From positions 186,001-250,000 of the forward strand of contig NZ_JACJUQ010000003.1 in assembly GCF_014235845.1 (NCBI RefSeq): a DNA stretch of 64,000 nucleotides, written 5' to 3'. The notes beneath the pieces were generated by a model. It worked only from the letters and a program-made list of their open reading frames with translations, had not been told where the DNA came from and searched no databases. The stretch is from Pontivivens nitratireducens. Its GTDB lineage: Bacteria > Pseudomonadota > Alphaproteobacteria > Rhodobacterales > Rhodobacteraceae. Both the position numbers and the translations under genes were made by a program. This document shows positions 9,137 through 18,507 of the stretch, piece by piece (position 1 is the first letter of the stretch; every line of letters begins with the position of its first letter).

Positions 9137-10714
9137 TCAGGCCGATTTCGCGGGTTCCGTTTCCTTGCGCGCGGCGGCGGCTGCCAGATCGGTTTCGTCC
9201 ATTGCGGCGCCGTCGATATCGCCCGTCATCGGATTGGTCTCAGGCGGAACGGTCCCTGTCTCTTCGGCTGTGGACCCGCCAGATACCGAGTGCTCCTCAG
9301 ACTCAATCGGTGAGCCCTCATCCTGCGCGTCGGAACCGAGAATTCCGGTGATAACGGGCAGCATTGCCGCACTGTCGGTTCGGCTGGCGGAAGGTTGCGA
9401 CAGTTCGAGCCAGTCGATGGTGTCGAAGGCGTCGCAGTTGGAGCAGGTCGCGGACCACTCGGCGTGGGTGGCGCGGCAATTCGTGCAGACCCATTGCGGC
9501 CCCTGCGATGCGGTCAGCGCCTTGGCCAGCCAGCCGCGCACGACCTTGTCGTCGGCCCCTTCGCCGCGTTCGACCGCCGCCATGATCGCCAGAGCGCGAG
9601 TGGTCGGTGCTGTCGTCGCCAGATCGCCCATTGCACGGCGCGCTGCGGGGAAATCCTCATCCGCGATGGCCAGTTCGGCCTTGAGCATCCTGGTCTCCGG
9701 GTGATCGGGATGCGCCTGAAGCAAGGGCTCGAACCGCTTGCGCCGCGCCGAGGGATCCTCATCCGGGACAAGCGCGGCAAAGGCGGCTGCCAGATCGGGG
9801 TGCGGCGCGATCTTCCATGTCTTGAGCAAGGTACGCTGCGCGGCGCGGGGGCTGTTGCGATGCAGATGCACGCGCGAGGCGGTAACGGAGGCGGGAACAT
9901 GTCCGGGCGTCAGGCGGTGCGCCTCAAGCGCGGCATCACCGGCGGGGCCTGCGTCGTCCACGGCGATACGCTCCCGTGCGGAGGCGAGGGTCAGCATCGC
10001 GTCGCGCCGGTTTGCAACGTCACGGGGCAGGGCGCTGGCCTTGACCTGAGCGGCCAAGGTGCGGCGCGCGCCGTCCCATTCTGCCTGTTCGGTTTGCAAG
10101 GTGAACAGCGTGCTCAAAAGCCCCTCATGCCGGGGCCGGATCGCAAAGGCACGCTCGGCCAGTTTCAGCGCGGTTTCCGTCTCCCCCTTGGCGAGGCGTT
10201 GGCGCATCAGGCCGTGAATGCCCACGAAACGCGTGCGTCCATCGGACAGCATGGCCTTGTACTGTTCCTCGGCCAGATGCCGCTCACCCGCTTCCTCCGC
10301 CGCCTGCGCGGTGACGAGGCGGGTCAGTTCGGGGCGGTCGAGCAGTTTGTCGGCCTTGCGCGCACGGCTCAACGCGTTCTTGCCATCACCCGAGGCGTTC
10401 AGCATCATCGCCTCGGCCAGGGCGTTGAACCCGCGACGTTCCCTGTTGCGATCGAAAAAGCGCGACAGCGCCGTTTCATCCCCCGTCAGGAACCGCAGCA
10501 CCGCGATCAGAAGCCCCACGAGTTTCAGCACGATCAGGAAAAGGATCATTGCGATGGCCAGAACGACCAGCACCTCGATCGGCTCGAAGGGATATTCGCG
10601 CCCGCCCACGGCGAGCGTCAGACCGCCGTCCTGATCCATCACATAGATCACACCGAAAGCGGCCGCCGTGATAAGAGCGACGAAGAGAATGATTTTGAGC
10701 AGGGACCAGAGCAT
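9137..10714 (-). CDS. hemY: HemY-type heme-biosynthesis-locus TPR membrane protein
   Basis: A 525-residue alphaproteobacterial HemY. It has two N-terminal membrane helices (residues ~3-25 and ~47-72), then a long periplasm/cytoplasm-facing helical TPR region. Near residue 410 is a zinc-ribbon/rubredoxin-like motif, CTNC..14..CSNC within a Trp-rich stretch, and the acidic tail is low complexity. HemY proteins sit in heme operons with an indirect role; some relatives (LapB) scaffold envelope proteases. It follows the mitofilin-like gene by 20 bases in the leftward run from hemC. A catalytic function should not be assumed. Confidence 0.92.
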   Translation of the reverse strand: MLWSLLKIILFVALITAAAFGVIYVMDQDGGLTLAVGGREYPFEPIEVLVVLAIAMILFLIVLKLVGLLIAVLRFLTGDETALSRFFDRNRERRGFNALAEAMMLNASGDGKNALSRARKADKLLDRPELTRLVTAQAAEEAGERHLAEEQYKAMLSDGRTRFVGIHGLMRQRLAKGETETALKLAERAFAIRPRHEGLLSTLFTLQTEQAEWDGARRTLAAQVKASALPRDVANRRDAMLTLASARERIAVDDAGPAGDAALEAHRLTPGHVPASVTASRVHLHRNSPRAAQRTLLKTWKIAPHPDLAAAFAALVPDEDPSARRKRFEPLLQAHPDHPETRMLKAELAIADEDFPAARRAMGDLATTAPTTRALAIMAAVERGEGADDKVVRGWLAKALTASQGPQWVCTNCRATHAEWSATCSNCDAFDTIDWLELSQPSASRTDSAAMLPVITGILGSDAQDEGSPIESEEHSVSGGSTAEETGTVPPETNPMTGDIDGAAMDETDLAAAAARKETEPAKSA

Positions 10715-10734
10715 CTAAGCGTTTCCTCGGGAAT

Positions 10735-12348
10735 TCAGTTATCGGCGTCCAGACGTTCGGCCAGGGTGCGGTATGCGGAAAGGGCATCATGGCGCGCGCG
10801 CAAGTCCGCGATCCATGACGAGAGGGTTTCGGCAGAGGCGCCGGACAGCTGCTCCGCCTCGGTCAGTGCGGCCTCCAGATTGCCCCGACGCAGGCGCGCC
10901 TCAACACGTGAGAGGATGGCGTCGGCATCGTCGCCTTCGCGTTCGACCAGCGAGCGTCCAGCAACGCGAGAGCGCAGGAAGGCGCTGGCGCTGGCCAGGA
11001 TATTATCGTCCTCACCCGGTGCGATTTCGGCGCGGATGGCCTGACGCGCAACCTCGGGGAAGCTGGTTTCCAGCGCGACCTGGGTCGGCACGCCGGTGGG
11101 TGCCAATTCCGGCAGGGGGGCAGGAATCTCGACCTGTTCAGCGAGTTCAGCGAGCGGTTCCTCGAACGGCTCCCCGGTATCGAGGGCATTTGCCAGCGCG
11201 GTCATGGCCGCCTGTTCCGAGGCGACGGCGACCTGCGCCTCGGCCTCGGCCTGCGCGGCGGCGACTTCCTCACGCGCGGTGGCGAGCTGACGTTCCGCAG
11301 TGGCGGCAACCTCGTCGATCCGCTGATCCAGTGCCCCGTTGCGCGCGGATATCGAATCCAGTTCGGCTTGTAGCCCCTCCAGCGCGGCGGTGAAGGCGTC
11401 GATCTGGGCCGCGTTCTGGCCGGTGATGCCGCCTTCACCGGCTGCAAGGCCCGTCAGATCGCTGCGCAGCGACGACATCTCCGCGGCGATGCCCTCCAGC
11501 CGGGTTTCGACCTGAGCCAGACGTTCCTCGATCGCGGCACTGTCGGCGGCGGCGACCTGATCGGACAAATCGTTGACCTGTGCGCTGAGCGCGGTGATCG
11601 ATTCCGCGCTCCGCTGTTCGCTCTCGACCAGGGCGGTGTCGATGCGCTCATCCACACTTTCGGGCGTCAAACCGGTGTCGAGCGTGTCGATCCGGGCGTT
11701 CAGCCGGGCCTCCATCTCCTCCACCTGCATTTGTGCGGCCCGCTGGCCGGGGGTCAGCCATTCGGCGACCGGGGCAAGACCGGAGGGCAGGTTGGGCGCG
11801 ACCTTGGGCCCGGCCCAAAGGATCAGCACCGCACCCGCTACCAGCAGGAACAGCCAGAACAGAACACGCCCCGCGATGGAGCCTGTATCCTCATGATATT
11901 CATCATCCGATGATATGCCGTCGGATGAGGACGCATCAGGTGCGATGTAGCTGGGGCTGGCCGGATCGGAGGTCGAGCGCGCGTTCACATCCGCGGGCGC
12001 GCCGCCCCACGGCGTGGTTGCGGCGGCTGCGGTGGCGCCGGGGATGACGGAATCAGCGTCATCCTGCGGCGTGTCGTCTGCATCGTCATCAGGGGAAACG
12101 TCATCGGCGTTCACGTCGGCAGGAACGGTATCCGCCCCGGCCGCGATGATGTCGTCATGAGTCTCATCGTCCTGCACTTCGATGTCCGAATTGTCATCGT
12201 CGGGGATCACCAGCGGGTCCGTCTTGGCCGGAGGGGTGTCCGGCGTCTCGACCAGTTCGGCATCCTCGACATCGGGCAGATTTGTGTCGGCACCGTCGAC
12301 CTTGTCGTCGGTATCGTGCTGCTGGTCGGGGCGCTTGGGGTCGGACAT
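10735..12348 (-). CDS. Mitofilin-like (COG4223) inner-membrane coiled-coil protein
   Basis: A 537-residue protein: an acidic, low-complexity cytoplasmic N-terminus rich in Asp (residues 1-150), one membrane helix (about 164-182), then a long periplasmic coiled coil with many Glu/Gln/Ala heptads and a C-terminal globular part (VARQAIRAEI, SFLRSRVAGRSL). This is the bacterial mitofilin/Mic60-related family regularly found between hemD and hemY in alphaproteobacteria and proposed to shape the inner membrane. The start at 12348 is chosen because the family begins MSDP and the 12-codon extension lacks support. Confidence 0.85.
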   Translation of the reverse strand: MSDPKRPDQQHDTDDKVDGADTNLPDVEDAELVETPDTPPAKTDPLVIPDDDNSDIEVQDDETHDDIIAAGADTVPADVNADDVSPDDDADDTPQDDADSVIPGATAAAATTPWGGAPADVNARSTSDPASPSYIAPDASSSDGISSDDEYHEDTGSIAGRVLFWLFLLVAGAVLILWAGPKVAPNLPSGLAPVAEWLTPGQRAAQMQVEEMEARLNARIDTLDTGLTPESVDERIDTALVESEQRSAESITALSAQVNDLSDQVAAADSAAIEERLAQVETRLEGIAAEMSSLRSDLTGLAAGEGGITGQNAAQIDAFTAALEGLQAELDSISARNGALDQRIDEVAATAERQLATAREEVAAAQAEAEAQVAVASEQAAMTALANALDTGEPFEEPLAELAEQVEIPAPLPELAPTGVPTQVALETSFPEVARQAIRAEIAPGEDDNILASASAFLRSRVAGRSLVEREGDDADAILSRVEARLRRGNLEAALTEAEQLSGASAETLSSWIADLRARHDALSAYRTLAERLDADN

Positions 12349-12418
12349 GGCAAAAACTCTCGATAGGCGCGGCTGTGGATGCAATTCAAGCTAGGTCAGC
12401 GGGCGAAAGCGGCAAGCC

Positions 12419-13105
12419 TTAACATTGTGCGCTCTTGCGGTGCAGCAATGCAAGCAGACCGTTCGTATCAGGCGTGGGCGACGTTTCCACGCCCTTTGAT
12501 GCCAACGGGGCCAGAATTCGGGCGGTTGCGGGGCTGATGGCGATCAGGCGCGTCGCGTCCAGCCGCCAGCGATCCGTGCGTTCGGCCAGCAACCGTGCGG
12601 CGGTTCGCGGGGAAAAGACCGGGATCATGTCGATTTCCCCAGCCTCCAATGCATGATGAGCGTCGGGCGACAGGGGGCGCGCTTCCGCCTCATAGGTGAT
12701 GCAGGTGGCGATTTGGCGATCCGGCAGCAGGTCTGCCAGCTCAGCGGAAACATGCGTGCCGCGAATGTGCAGCAGGGGGCCGCTGGATTGCTCTCGCAAA
12801 TGGGGCGCCAGCGCGATGAGTGTCGGGGCCGTCGCGGCAATGGGGAACCCCGCCGCCCGTGCGGCCTGCGCCGTACGCGCCCCGACGCAAAAGGCCGGCA
12901 GGGTGCAGGTGCCGTTCCGCCGCCGCCAGCCCGCCACCCCGTTGGTGGAGGTGAACACCACCGCCCGGGCCGGGCCCGTATCCACCACCGGGTTCAGAAA
13001 CCGGATCTCCAGCAAGGGGGAGGTCAGAACCTCGAAACCAGGCCCCAGCGCCTGCGCGAAATCCTGCGATTGCGCGCTCGGACGGGTCAGCAGAACCCGC
13101 GTCAC
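12419..13105 (-). CDS. hemD: Uroporphyrinogen-III synthase
   Basis: A 228-residue HemD, which closes and flips ring D of hydroxymethylbilane to give uroporphyrinogen III, the branch point to heme, siroheme and corrinoids. Family features are the N-terminal VTRVLLTRPSAQS, the AVVFTSTNGV motif, GARTAQAARAAGF, and the C-terminal ISPATARIL. Two in-frame GTG starts exist, 13105 and 13120; the latter overlaps the hemC stop (GTGA). They arise from a tandem duplication of about 15 bases at the junction. The 13105 start gives the usual family length. Operon order hemC-hemD is conserved. Confidence 0.92.
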   Translation of the reverse strand: MTRVLLTRPSAQSQDFAQALGPGFEVLTSPLLEIRFLNPVVDTGPARAVVFTSTNGVAGWRRRNGTCTLPAFCVGARTAQAARAAGFPIAATAPTLIALAPHLREQSSGPLLHIRGTHVSAELADLLPDRQIATCITYEAEARPLSPDAHHALEAGEIDMIPVFSPRTAARLLAERTDRWRLDATRLIAISPATARILAPLASKGVETSPTPDTNGLLALLHRKSAQC

Positions 13106-13130
13106 AGAAATCCCGGTCACAGAAATCCGG
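13102..13130 (-). repeat. Near-perfect tandem duplication at the hemC/hemD junction
   Basis: On the minus strand CCGGATTTCTGTGA (13130-13117) is followed immediately by CCGGGATTTCTGTGA (13116-13102). The first copy supplies the hemC stop and one possible hemD GTG start; the second supplies another in-frame GTG start. Confidence 0.8.
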
Positions 13131-14043
13131 GGCCGGCGCGGCGCAGCAATTCGCGCCCGGCTGTCGCCCCCATCTCCACCCCATCGGCGCAGGGCGCGCG
13201 CCATGTGTCGGAATGCGTGATGGAGCCGTCAGGCTTCAGGATTTCGCCGCGCAGGGTCACGTGCCCGTCCTGCATCTGCGCCAGCCCGCCGATGGGCGTG
13301 CGGCACGATCCGTCCAGCTCCGCCAGAAAGGCCCGCTCCACCGCGACGACCAGCGCACTGTCGGCGTCGTTCAGCGGGGCGAGCAGGGCGCTTGCCTGCG
13401 CATCATCCGCCCGCTGTTCGATCGAGATCGCGCCCTGCGCCACGGCGGGCAGCATGGTTTCGGGGGGGATCGGGTTGAGAAGGTCCGTCTGTCCCAGCCG
13501 GTTCAGCCCCGCACAGGCCAGCAGGGTCGCAACGGCCAGACCGGCATCCAGCTTGGCCAGCCGGGTCTGCACGTTGCCGCGAAACTCCACGAACCGCAGG
13601 TCGGGACGCCGTGCGGCCATCTGCGCCCTGCGCCGGATCGAGGATGACCCCACGACCGAACCCTGCGGCAGCGCGTCGAATGTCGCATATTTGCGGGAAA
13701 TGAAGCTGTCGCGCACGTCCTCACGCGGCAGGAACGTGCTGAGCGTCAGGCCGTCAGGCAGAAGGTTTGCCACGTCCTTGGTCGAGTGTACGGCAATGTC
13801 GATGCGGCGGTCCATCAGAGCGGCTTCGAGCTCCTTGGTAAACAGGCCCTTGCCGCCGATCTCGCTCAACGGTCGGTCCTGCACGGCGTCGCCGGTGGTC
13901 TGAATCACCGTGATGGCGAAGCAATCCTCGGGCAGGGAATGCGCGGTGGCGAGGCGTCCACGCACCTCATGCGCCTGCGCCAGGGCGAGCGGCGATCCAC
14001 GGGTTCCGATTTTCAGCGGGGTGTCTGGGGTCGGTTCTGTCAT
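13117..14043 (-). CDS. hemC: Hydroxymethylbilane synthase (porphobilinogen deaminase)
   Basis: A 308-residue HemC, which polymerises four porphobilinogens into hydroxymethylbilane in the cytosol. The start region IGTRGSPLALAQA is canonical. The catalytic-site segment HSTKDV, the SSIRRRAQ anion-binding stretch and the dipyrromethane-cofactor cysteine (C247 in GSCRTPIGG) are all present. It is first of the leftward hemC-hemD-mitofilin-hemY run, separated from ptsP by 107 bases. Confidence 0.97.
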   Translation of the reverse strand: MTEPTPDTPLKIGTRGSPLALAQAHEVRGRLATAHSLPEDCFAITVIQTTGDAVQDRPLSEIGGKGLFTKELEAALMDRRIDIAVHSTKDVANLLPDGLTLSTFLPREDVRDSFISRKYATFDALPQGSVVGSSSIRRRAQMAARRPDLRFVEFRGNVQTRLAKLDAGLAVATLLACAGLNRLGQTDLLNPIPPETMLPAVAQGAISIEQRADDAQASALLAPLNDADSALVVAVERAFLAELDGSCRTPIGGLAQMQDGHVTLRGEILKPDGSITHSDTWRAPCADGVEMGATAGRELLRRAGPGFL

Positions 14044-14150
14044 GGGGCTATCTAGCCATGTGACGGGTTTTCAGCAAGTGTGACACCGCCCTGCCATGTA
14101 GGTGCGGCTGAACGGGCATGGATGCGTTCGGGCGCACCGGCCCCTGCGGA

Positions 14151-16412
14151 TCACGGCGTGATGTTGTTGCGGTACAGCCAATCCTCGATGGCGGGGCGCA
14201 CGCTTTGCGCACCGCTGGCGCAGGCGTCGTCTATCACGGCGCGGACCTCATCCAGATCGCAGCGGCGCAGCAGATGCTTGACCGGCCCGATGGAGGCTGG
14301 GCGCATCGACAGATTGCGCAACCCCATCGCTGACAGGCACAATGCCTCGATCGGGCGGCCGGCATCTTCGCCGCAGAAGCTGACCGGCGTGTCGTGGCGG
14401 TCGCAACGCTCGACGATCTGGCTGATGAAGGTCAGGTAGCTGACGTTCAGCGTGTCATAGCGGCGCCGGACGCGCTCGTTCTCGCGGTCCGCGGCAAAGA
14501 AGAACTGTTTCAGATCGTTGCCCCCGATCGAGACGAAATCGACGATCTCGAAGAAGGCATCAGGCGCGAAGGCCAGGCTGGGCGTCTCCAGCATCGCGCC
14601 GACTTCCAGCGATTGCGGCGCGACATGACCCATGGAAACCTCACGCGCGGCCTCATCGAAGACCAGCTTGCGGGCCTCAAGGAATTCGTCGAGCTGTGCG
14701 ACCATGGGAAACATCACCGACAGCGGACGCCCGTTCGCGCCGCGCAGCAGGCTTTGCACCTGCATCCGCATCACCCCGCGCCGGTCGAGGCCGAGGCGGA
14801 TCGCGCGCCAGCCCATCGCCGGGTTCGGCTCATCCGTGGGGCGCATGTAGGGCAGCACCTTGTCCGAGCCGATGTCCAGCGTGCGAAAGACCACGCGCTT
14901 GCCGCGCCCTGAATCCAGAATCCGCGAATAGAGCGCCGCCTGCTCCGCCCGGCGGGGCACCTTGGAGCGGACGAGGAATTGCAGCTCGGTGCGGTACAGC
15001 CCCACCCCCTCCGCGCCGCTGCTCACCAGCGAGGGCAGATCCGCCATCAGGCCTGCATTCATGTGCAGCGACACGATCGTCCCGCACAGCGCCTGCGCGG
15101 GAAGTTCGCGCAGCGTGGCGTATTTTTCCTGCGCTTCGGCGCGCATGGCCATCTTTTCGCGAAAGGCGCTGCGCACGCTGTCCTCGGGGCGCAGATGGAC
15201 GAACCCGGTGTCGCCGTCGATCAGGATCGGATCGCCCTCCAGCGCCTCCCGCGTGATGCGTCCGGCTTGCAGAACCAGCGGGATCGCCAGTGCGCGCGCC
15301 ACGATCACCGCGTGCGAACTGACGGCGCCCTGTTCCAGCACGACACCGCAAAGCCGGTTGCCATAGTCCAGCAGCTCCGCCGGGCCGATATTGCGGGCGA
15401 CCAGCACCGCGTTGTCGGGAATGTCGAACCGGTCGTCGCGCTGCCCCGAAAGCAGTCGCAGCAGACGATAGGACAGATCGTCCAGGTCGTGAAAGCGTTC
15501 GCGCAAATACGGATCGGTCATGTGCGACATGCGTTTGCGAATGCTGGCCTGTTCCTTCTCGACCGAGACCTCGGCGGCCAGACCTTCGCGGATGCCGTCC
15601 TCTATCCGGGTGATCCAGCCGCGATCGCGGGCGAACATCGCATAGGTGTGCAGGACCTCGGCCGCCTCGCCCGCCTCATCGACCGCGCCGGTGTCGAGCA
15701 TACGGTCCACTTCGCCGTGCAATCTGTGCAGGGCGTCGTGCAGACGGCGATGTTCGGCCTCGGGGTCGTCGCTGACGGGGTTCGTGATGACGATATGCGG
15801 ATCGTGCAGATGGACGACCCCTTCGGCGACCCCCTCCTGCCCCTGGATGCCGCGAAAGAAGACCGGGCTGGAATGGGGCGGGGCAATTCCCCCCAGATCG
15901 CCGCTGGAGGTGAAGGCCCCGGCCTCCGCCATTTCGGCGATCACCATCGCCACGACCTCCAGCCCGTGCAGGTCGTCCTCGGAAAATTTGCGGACCGACT
16001 TGTTCTGAACGACCAGCACGCCCAGTGATTCGCCAAGCCGCTGGATCGGCACGCCCAGAAAGCCGGAATAGATTTCCTCGCTCGTTTCGGGCATGTAGCG
16101 AAACCCCGGGGTGCGCGGCGCGTCGGCGGTGTTGACCGCCTGACCGTGTTCCGCGACCCGGCCCACCAGACCCTGGCCGAACCGCATCCGGGTCTGATGC
16201 ACGGCCTCGGGGTTGAGTCCTTCCGTTGCGCACAACTCCAGCGTGCGTTCGTCGCAACGCAGGTAGATCGAGCACACTTCGGTGTCCATCGTTTCGGCGA
16301 TCACCCGGACCATGATGTCCAGCCGTTCCTGCCCGCCCTCACGATTGGCGAGAACGTCACGCAGCTTTTGCAGCAACACCCTCGAAGAGGCACCGCGTGT
16401 AGGGGTGTTCAT
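14151..16412 (-). CDS. ptsP: Phosphoenolpyruvate-protein phosphotransferase PtsP (enzyme I-Ntr)
   Basis: A 753-residue enzyme I of the nitrogen-type PTS. It has an N-terminal GAF domain (~residues 20-165), a PEP-utiliser N-terminal part, a swivelling phosphohistidine domain with H367 in GAVSSHAVIVA, and a C-terminal PEP-binding barrel with LYRTELQFL, FRTLDIGSDK and VSIGGNDLKQ. It takes phosphate from PEP and passes it to NPr and EIIA-Ntr, a regulatory rather than sugar-transport chain. No NPr or EIIA gene is in the window. It follows lysC on the same strand, an order common in this group. Confidence 0.95.
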   Translation of the reverse strand: MNTPTRGASSRVLLQKLRDVLANREGGQERLDIMVRVIAETMDTEVCSIYLRCDERTLELCATEGLNPEAVHQTRMRFGQGLVGRVAEHGQAVNTADAPRTPGFRYMPETSEEIYSGFLGVPIQRLGESLGVLVVQNKSVRKFSEDDLHGLEVVAMVIAEMAEAGAFTSSGDLGGIAPPHSSPVFFRGIQGQEGVAEGVVHLHDPHIVITNPVSDDPEAEHRRLHDALHRLHGEVDRMLDTGAVDEAGEAAEVLHTYAMFARDRGWITRIEDGIREGLAAEVSVEKEQASIRKRMSHMTDPYLRERFHDLDDLSYRLLRLLSGQRDDRFDIPDNAVLVARNIGPAELLDYGNRLCGVVLEQGAVSSHAVIVARALAIPLVLQAGRITREALEGDPILIDGDTGFVHLRPEDSVRSAFREKMAMRAEAQEKYATLRELPAQALCGTIVSLHMNAGLMADLPSLVSSGAEGVGLYRTELQFLVRSKVPRRAEQAALYSRILDSGRGKRVVFRTLDIGSDKVLPYMRPTDEPNPAMGWRAIRLGLDRRGVMRMQVQSLLRGANGRPLSVMFPMVAQLDEFLEARKLVFDEAAREVSMGHVAPQSLEVGAMLETPSLAFAPDAFFEIVDFVSIGGNDLKQFFFAADRENERVRRRYDTLNVSYLTFISQIVERCDRHDTPVSFCGEDAGRPIEALCLSAMGLRNLSMRPASIGPVKHLLRRCDLDEVRAVIDDACASGAQSVRPAIEDWLYRNNITP

Positions 16413-16520
16413 CTCGGGCTCACCATACGCTCGTTCTAGTTGTGGGGACTATAGGGCCGCGAATGGATGAGGTGAAGGGCGATAAGTCCCGCCAGGTGTA
16501 GCCAAAGTCACAGCGCGAGA

Positions 16521-16573
16521 AATGATCACCGCACGGAATGCGCCGATAAATGACCGCGCGGGATGCGCCGATA
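16521..16573. repeat. Imperfect direct repeat in the ptsP-lysC gap
   Basis: AATGATCACCGCACGGAATGCGCCGATA-like sequence at 16521-16548 recurs with a three-base deletion and substitutions at 16549-16573; both copies end in the same 11 bases, ATGCGCCGATA. It lies between the lysC terminator-like hairpin and ptsP. Confidence 0.5.
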
Positions 16574-16589
16574 TCCGCAGGTGCGGCTA

Positions 16590-16618
16590 AAGCCCCCGCA
16601 GGATCACGACGAGGGCTT
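16590..16618 (-). terminator. Terminator-like hairpin downstream of lysC
   Basis: On the minus strand AAGCCCTCG pairs with CGGGGGCTT (nine pairs, one G-U) around an 11-base loop, followed by a short TTTAG. It starts 11 bases after the lysC stop. The T tract is weak, so it may be an imperfect intrinsic terminator or a 3'-end stabiliser. Confidence 0.5.
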
Positions 16619-16628
16619 CAGCGAAGGA

Positions 16629-17879
16629 TCATCCGACCTTGTGTAGCTCGAACGTGTCGTGCAGCGCCTGCACGGCCAGCTCCATGTATTTGCGGTCCAC
16701 CAGGACGGAGACCTTGATCTCGCTCGTTGTGATGACCTTGATGTTCACGCCGTCATTGGCCAGCGCGCGGAACATCTTTCCGGCGACACCCGCATGGGAG
16801 CGCATTCCGATGCCGACGATGGAGATCTTGGCGCAATCGGTATCCACCACCAGATCATCATAGGAGATGGTGCCCGCAGTCTTGCCCGCCTCGACCGCAG
16901 CCGTCGCGCGGGCGACGTCATCCACAGGGCAGGAGAAGGTGATGTCGGTGTACCCTTCCTCCGAGATGTTCTGGATGATCATGTCCACATTCACGCCCGC
17001 ATCCGCCAGCGGGCCGAAGACGCTGGCCGCGATGCCGGGGCTGTCGGCCAGATGCAGCAGGGTGATCTTCGCCTCGTCGCGGCTGTAGGCGACACCGGAG
17101 ATGACGTTGGATTCCATGATTTCATCCTCATCGCAGACGAGCGTTCCGGGCTCGTCGGAAAAACTGGACCGCACGGCGAGGCGGACCTTGTGGGCCATGG
17201 CCAGCTCGACCGAGCGGACCTGAAGCACCTTCGCGCCGAGGCTGGCAAGCTCCAGCATCTCCTCATAGGCGATGCGGTCCAGCTTGCGGGCCTTCTTGGT
17301 GATGCGCGGATCGGTGGTATAGACGCCGTCCACATCGGTATAGATGTCGCAGCGTTCCGCGCCCAGCGCGGCGGCAAAGGCGACGGCGGTGGTGTCGGAC
17401 CCGCCGCGACCCAGTGTGGTGATCCGGCCCTCGGCGCTCAGCCCCTGAAAACCGGCGATCACCGCATGGGTGCCCTCAGCGAATTTCGCGTCCAGATTGG
17501 CGGTGTCGATGCCCTCGATCCGCGCGACGCCGTGGGCGGAGGACGTGCGCACCGGCACCTGCCATCCCAGCCAGGACCGCGCGTCGATGCCCATCTGCTG
17601 CAAGGTCAGCGCCATCAGGCCCGCCGTCACCTGCTCACCCGAGGCGACGACGCTGTCATATTCGCGCGCATCATAGAACCCGGCGGAATTGCTGCCTGCC
17701 GGGGCGGCGGCATCGCGCACCCAACCGACCAGCTCATTGGTCTTGCCCGACATGGCGGACACGACGACGGCAACGTCGTAGCCTGCGTCGATCTCCCGCT
17801 TGACCTTGAGGGCGGCGTTCCTGATGCGGTCCAGATCGGCGACCGAGGTGCCGCCGAATTTCATCACGAGGCGGGGCAT
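16629..17879 (-). CDS. lysC: Aspartate kinase
   Basis: A 416-residue aspartokinase: phosphorylates aspartate with ATP, first step to Lys, Thr, Met and diaminopimelate. The N-terminal VMKFGGTSVAD, the GRGGSDTTAVA site and TDVDGVYTTDPR are canonical. Two C-terminal ACT domains (from ~residue 265) suggest feedback control by lysine/threonine. The ATG at 17879 gives the canonical MPRLVMKFGG start with AGGA upstream; the in-frame extension to 17960 is not supported. The final residues MELAVQALHDTFEL are typical of the family. Confidence 0.97.
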   Translation of the reverse strand: MPRLVMKFGGTSVADLDRIRNAALKVKREIDAGYDVAVVVSAMSGKTNELVGWVRDAAAPAGSNSAGFYDAREYDSVVASGEQVTAGLMALTLQQMGIDARSWLGWQVPVRTSSAHGVARIEGIDTANLDAKFAEGTHAVIAGFQGLSAEGRITTLGRGGSDTTAVAFAAALGAERCDIYTDVDGVYTTDPRITKKARKLDRIAYEEMLELASLGAKVLQVRSVELAMAHKVRLAVRSSFSDEPGTLVCDEDEIMESNVISGVAYSRDEAKITLLHLADSPGIAASVFGPLADAGVNVDMIIQNISEEGYTDITFSCPVDDVARATAAVEAGKTAGTISYDDLVVDTDCAKISIVGIGMRSHAGVAGKMFRALANDGVNIKVITTSEIKVSVLVDRKYMELAVQALHDTFELHKVG

Positions 17880-17979
17880 GAGGCGTATCCTGACGTATTG
17901 ATATTTGCCCTGAACGGCGGGCCGGAAAATCCGCGCGGTACTTAGCGTGTCGCGCGACAATGGGCAAGCAATCGCGCGC

Positions 17980-18396
17980 TCAGTGCGTCTTTCGCGGGCC
18001 GAAGGGCAGGGGGGCCACCGGAATGCCGTCGTCGATCAGGGCCTTCGCCTCCGCCTGCGTGGCCTCACCCCAGATCGGGCGTTCGTCGCTTTCGCCCTCA
18101 TGAATGCGGCGGGCCTCGCTCGCGAAGGTCTTGCCCACATAGTCGCTTTCGGCCTCGACCTTTTCGCGCAGCGCGCGCAGGGCAATCTCGGCCGGCGACC
18201 GGTTCGCGGTCAGCGGCGCGCTCTCTTCCTCCGCCGCGCTTACGCGGGGGGCCATCATCGCCTTGACCACATCGTCATCGCCGCAGATCGCACAGGACAC
18301 ATGCCCGGCCCCGGCCAGGCGGTCATAGGTGTCGCTGTCAGCGAACCAGCTTTCGAAGCGGTGCCCGGCACTGCATTTGAGGGTATAGCGGATCAT
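17980..18396 (-). CDS. DUF1178 family protein
   Basis: A 138-residue DUF1178 protein. The N-terminal MIRYTLKC..GHRFESWF and the CAICGDDDVVKAMMAPRV segment give a CxxC pair plus an earlier Cys, compatible with a small zinc-ribbon fold similar to FmdB-type regulators. The C-terminus has the family's GEATQAEAKALIDDGI..PLP. Function is unknown. It lies 100 bases upstream of lysC on the same strand and divergent from phoR. Confidence 0.88.
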   Translation of the reverse strand: MIRYTLKCSAGHRFESWFADSDTYDRLAGAGHVSCAICGDDDVVKAMMAPRVSAAEEESAPLTANRSPAEIALRALREKVEAESDYVGKTFASEARRIHEGESDERPIWGEATQAEAKALIDDGIPVAPLPFGPRKTH

Positions 18397-18507
18397 CTCG
18401 TCACCGTTGCGTCAAATCACTGCGTTAGATAGCGATGGTCCCGCCCGATGCAAAGCGGCATCGCCGTCGCGGGCATTTGGCAAGGCCACCTTACACGAGG
18501 AGACCCG

